Shown: positions 6,784 to 6,995 of the stretch, in pieces
Layout of the letters: each line of letters starts with the position of its first letter
Numbering within the stretch: position 1 is the stretch's first letter
NCBI GenBank assembly: GCA_018500005.2
Contig: JAHBAP020000239.1
Location: 1 to 6,995 of the forward strand
Source of the DNA: Mycobacterium sp.
GTDB lineage: Bacteria; Actinomycetota; Actinomycetes; Mycobacteriales; Mycobacteriaceae
Direction: 5' to 3'
DNA: 6,995 bases
Notes under the pieces: model-generated
The model's database searches: none
The model's input: the letters and a program-made list of their open reading frames with translations, nothing else
Told to the model about the DNA's origin: nothing
Program-made: the position numbers and the translations under genes

Positions 6784-6995
6784 GCGTGCGCCTGCGCGGT
6801 CAGTCGGGACACTACGTCCGCGCGCAACGTTGCCGGTTCCAGCACGACTGCGTCGGCCCCGTGGCCGGCGATCTCACGCGACAGCCGGCCGGGGGCCAGC
6901 ATGTCGTTTTCGATGCCATCCCCCTCGCGCCCCCCGCCCGACGGGCGACTCATCGGCCTCCCGACCCGCCGCAATGACACCGCGCGACCGTCGGC
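6780..6995 (-). CDS. pafB: PafB, WYL-domain regulator, C-terminal end only (5' part beyond the window)
   Basis: The last 71 residues of PafB are visible, out of about 330 expected. The frame is open to the right edge. The GTG at 6978-6980 is an internal codon, not a start, because the preceding codons (ADGRA) continue the family alignment. The segment includes VSLRRVGRP and ends with LSREIAGHGADAVVLEPATLRADVVSRL. This closely resembles the C-terminal extension of M. tuberculosis PafB (Rv2096c), where I recall REITGYGADAIVLQP. The WYL domain and helix-turn-helix are outside the window. The TGA stop overlaps the ATG of pafC in the 4-base ATGA, consistent with the two proteins being made in equal amounts as a complex. 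Confidence 0.9.
   Translation of the reverse strand, partial: ADGRAVSLRRVGRPMSRPSGGGREGDGIENDMLAPGRLSREIAGHGADAVVLEPATLRADVVSRLTAQAHA

Noticed and set aside
977..6995. PafBC-type damage promoter motif (TTGTCRGTG with a spaced TAnnnT) inside the block
   Set aside because: I looked on both strands by eye, including around GACAA occurrences, and saw no convincing match; any such promoter would be upstream of pafB, outside the window.
1..6995. tRNA, rRNA, CRISPR array, riboswitch or toxin-antitoxin pair
   Set aside because: No cloverleaf, direct-repeat/spacer pattern or suitable small gene pair was seen, and nearly all bases are in recognised genes.

Overview
The window is high-GC actinobacterial DNA and almost certainly comes from a non-tuberculous Mycobacterium (or Mycolicibacterium). 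From memory, six consecutive minus-strand genes match, in order and sequence, the M. tuberculosis block Rv2096c-Rv2091c (pafB, pafC, tatA, tatC, helY and a DUF4333 membrane protein). The gene at the left edge is a 13E12/DUF222-HNH protein, a repeat family abundant in mycobacteria. No database search was possible, so identities rest on recognised motifs and remembered homologues.

Layout from left to right. Positions 2-967 (+) hold the 3' two-thirds or so of a 13E12-family DUF222/HNH gene, cut by the window edge. It ends 9 bases from the stop of the convergent DUF4333 gene (977-1702, -), and a small perfect hairpin spans the junction. Next come helY (1757-4549, -), tatC (4533-5498, -, GTG start, overlapping helY by 17 bases), tatA (5541-5798, -), pafC (5827-6783, -) and the 3' end of pafB (6780 to the right edge, -, overlapping pafC by 4 bases). 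Transcription of the block runs right to left. Gaps are 54 bases or less and two junctions overlap, so it looks like one operon, possibly with a weak internal promoter before the DUF4333 gene.

How the genes work together. PafB and PafC form a WYL-domain activator of the RecA/LexA-independent DNA-damage response of mycobacteria. TatA and TatC are two of the three subunits of the twin-arginine translocase, which exports folded proteins; TatB is not encoded here. HelY is a Ski2/Mtr4-like 3'-5' RNA helicase. The DUF4333 protein is a single-pass membrane protein with a Pro/Gln/Tyr repeat tail and an outward-facing Cys-pair domain of unknown function. The functional link between damage regulation, export and RNA remodelling is unexplained, although the gene order is conserved.

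I found no RNA gene, CRISPR array or prophage, and no insertion sequence other than the 13E12-type gene. No stretch of 300 bases lacks a gene. Nothing here is clearly a new system. The most interesting points are the 13E12 gene where M. tuberculosis has Rv2090, the junction hairpin, the tatA/tatC intercistronic signals, a Cys pair in a TatC periplasmic loop, and the repeat tail of the DUF4333 protein.
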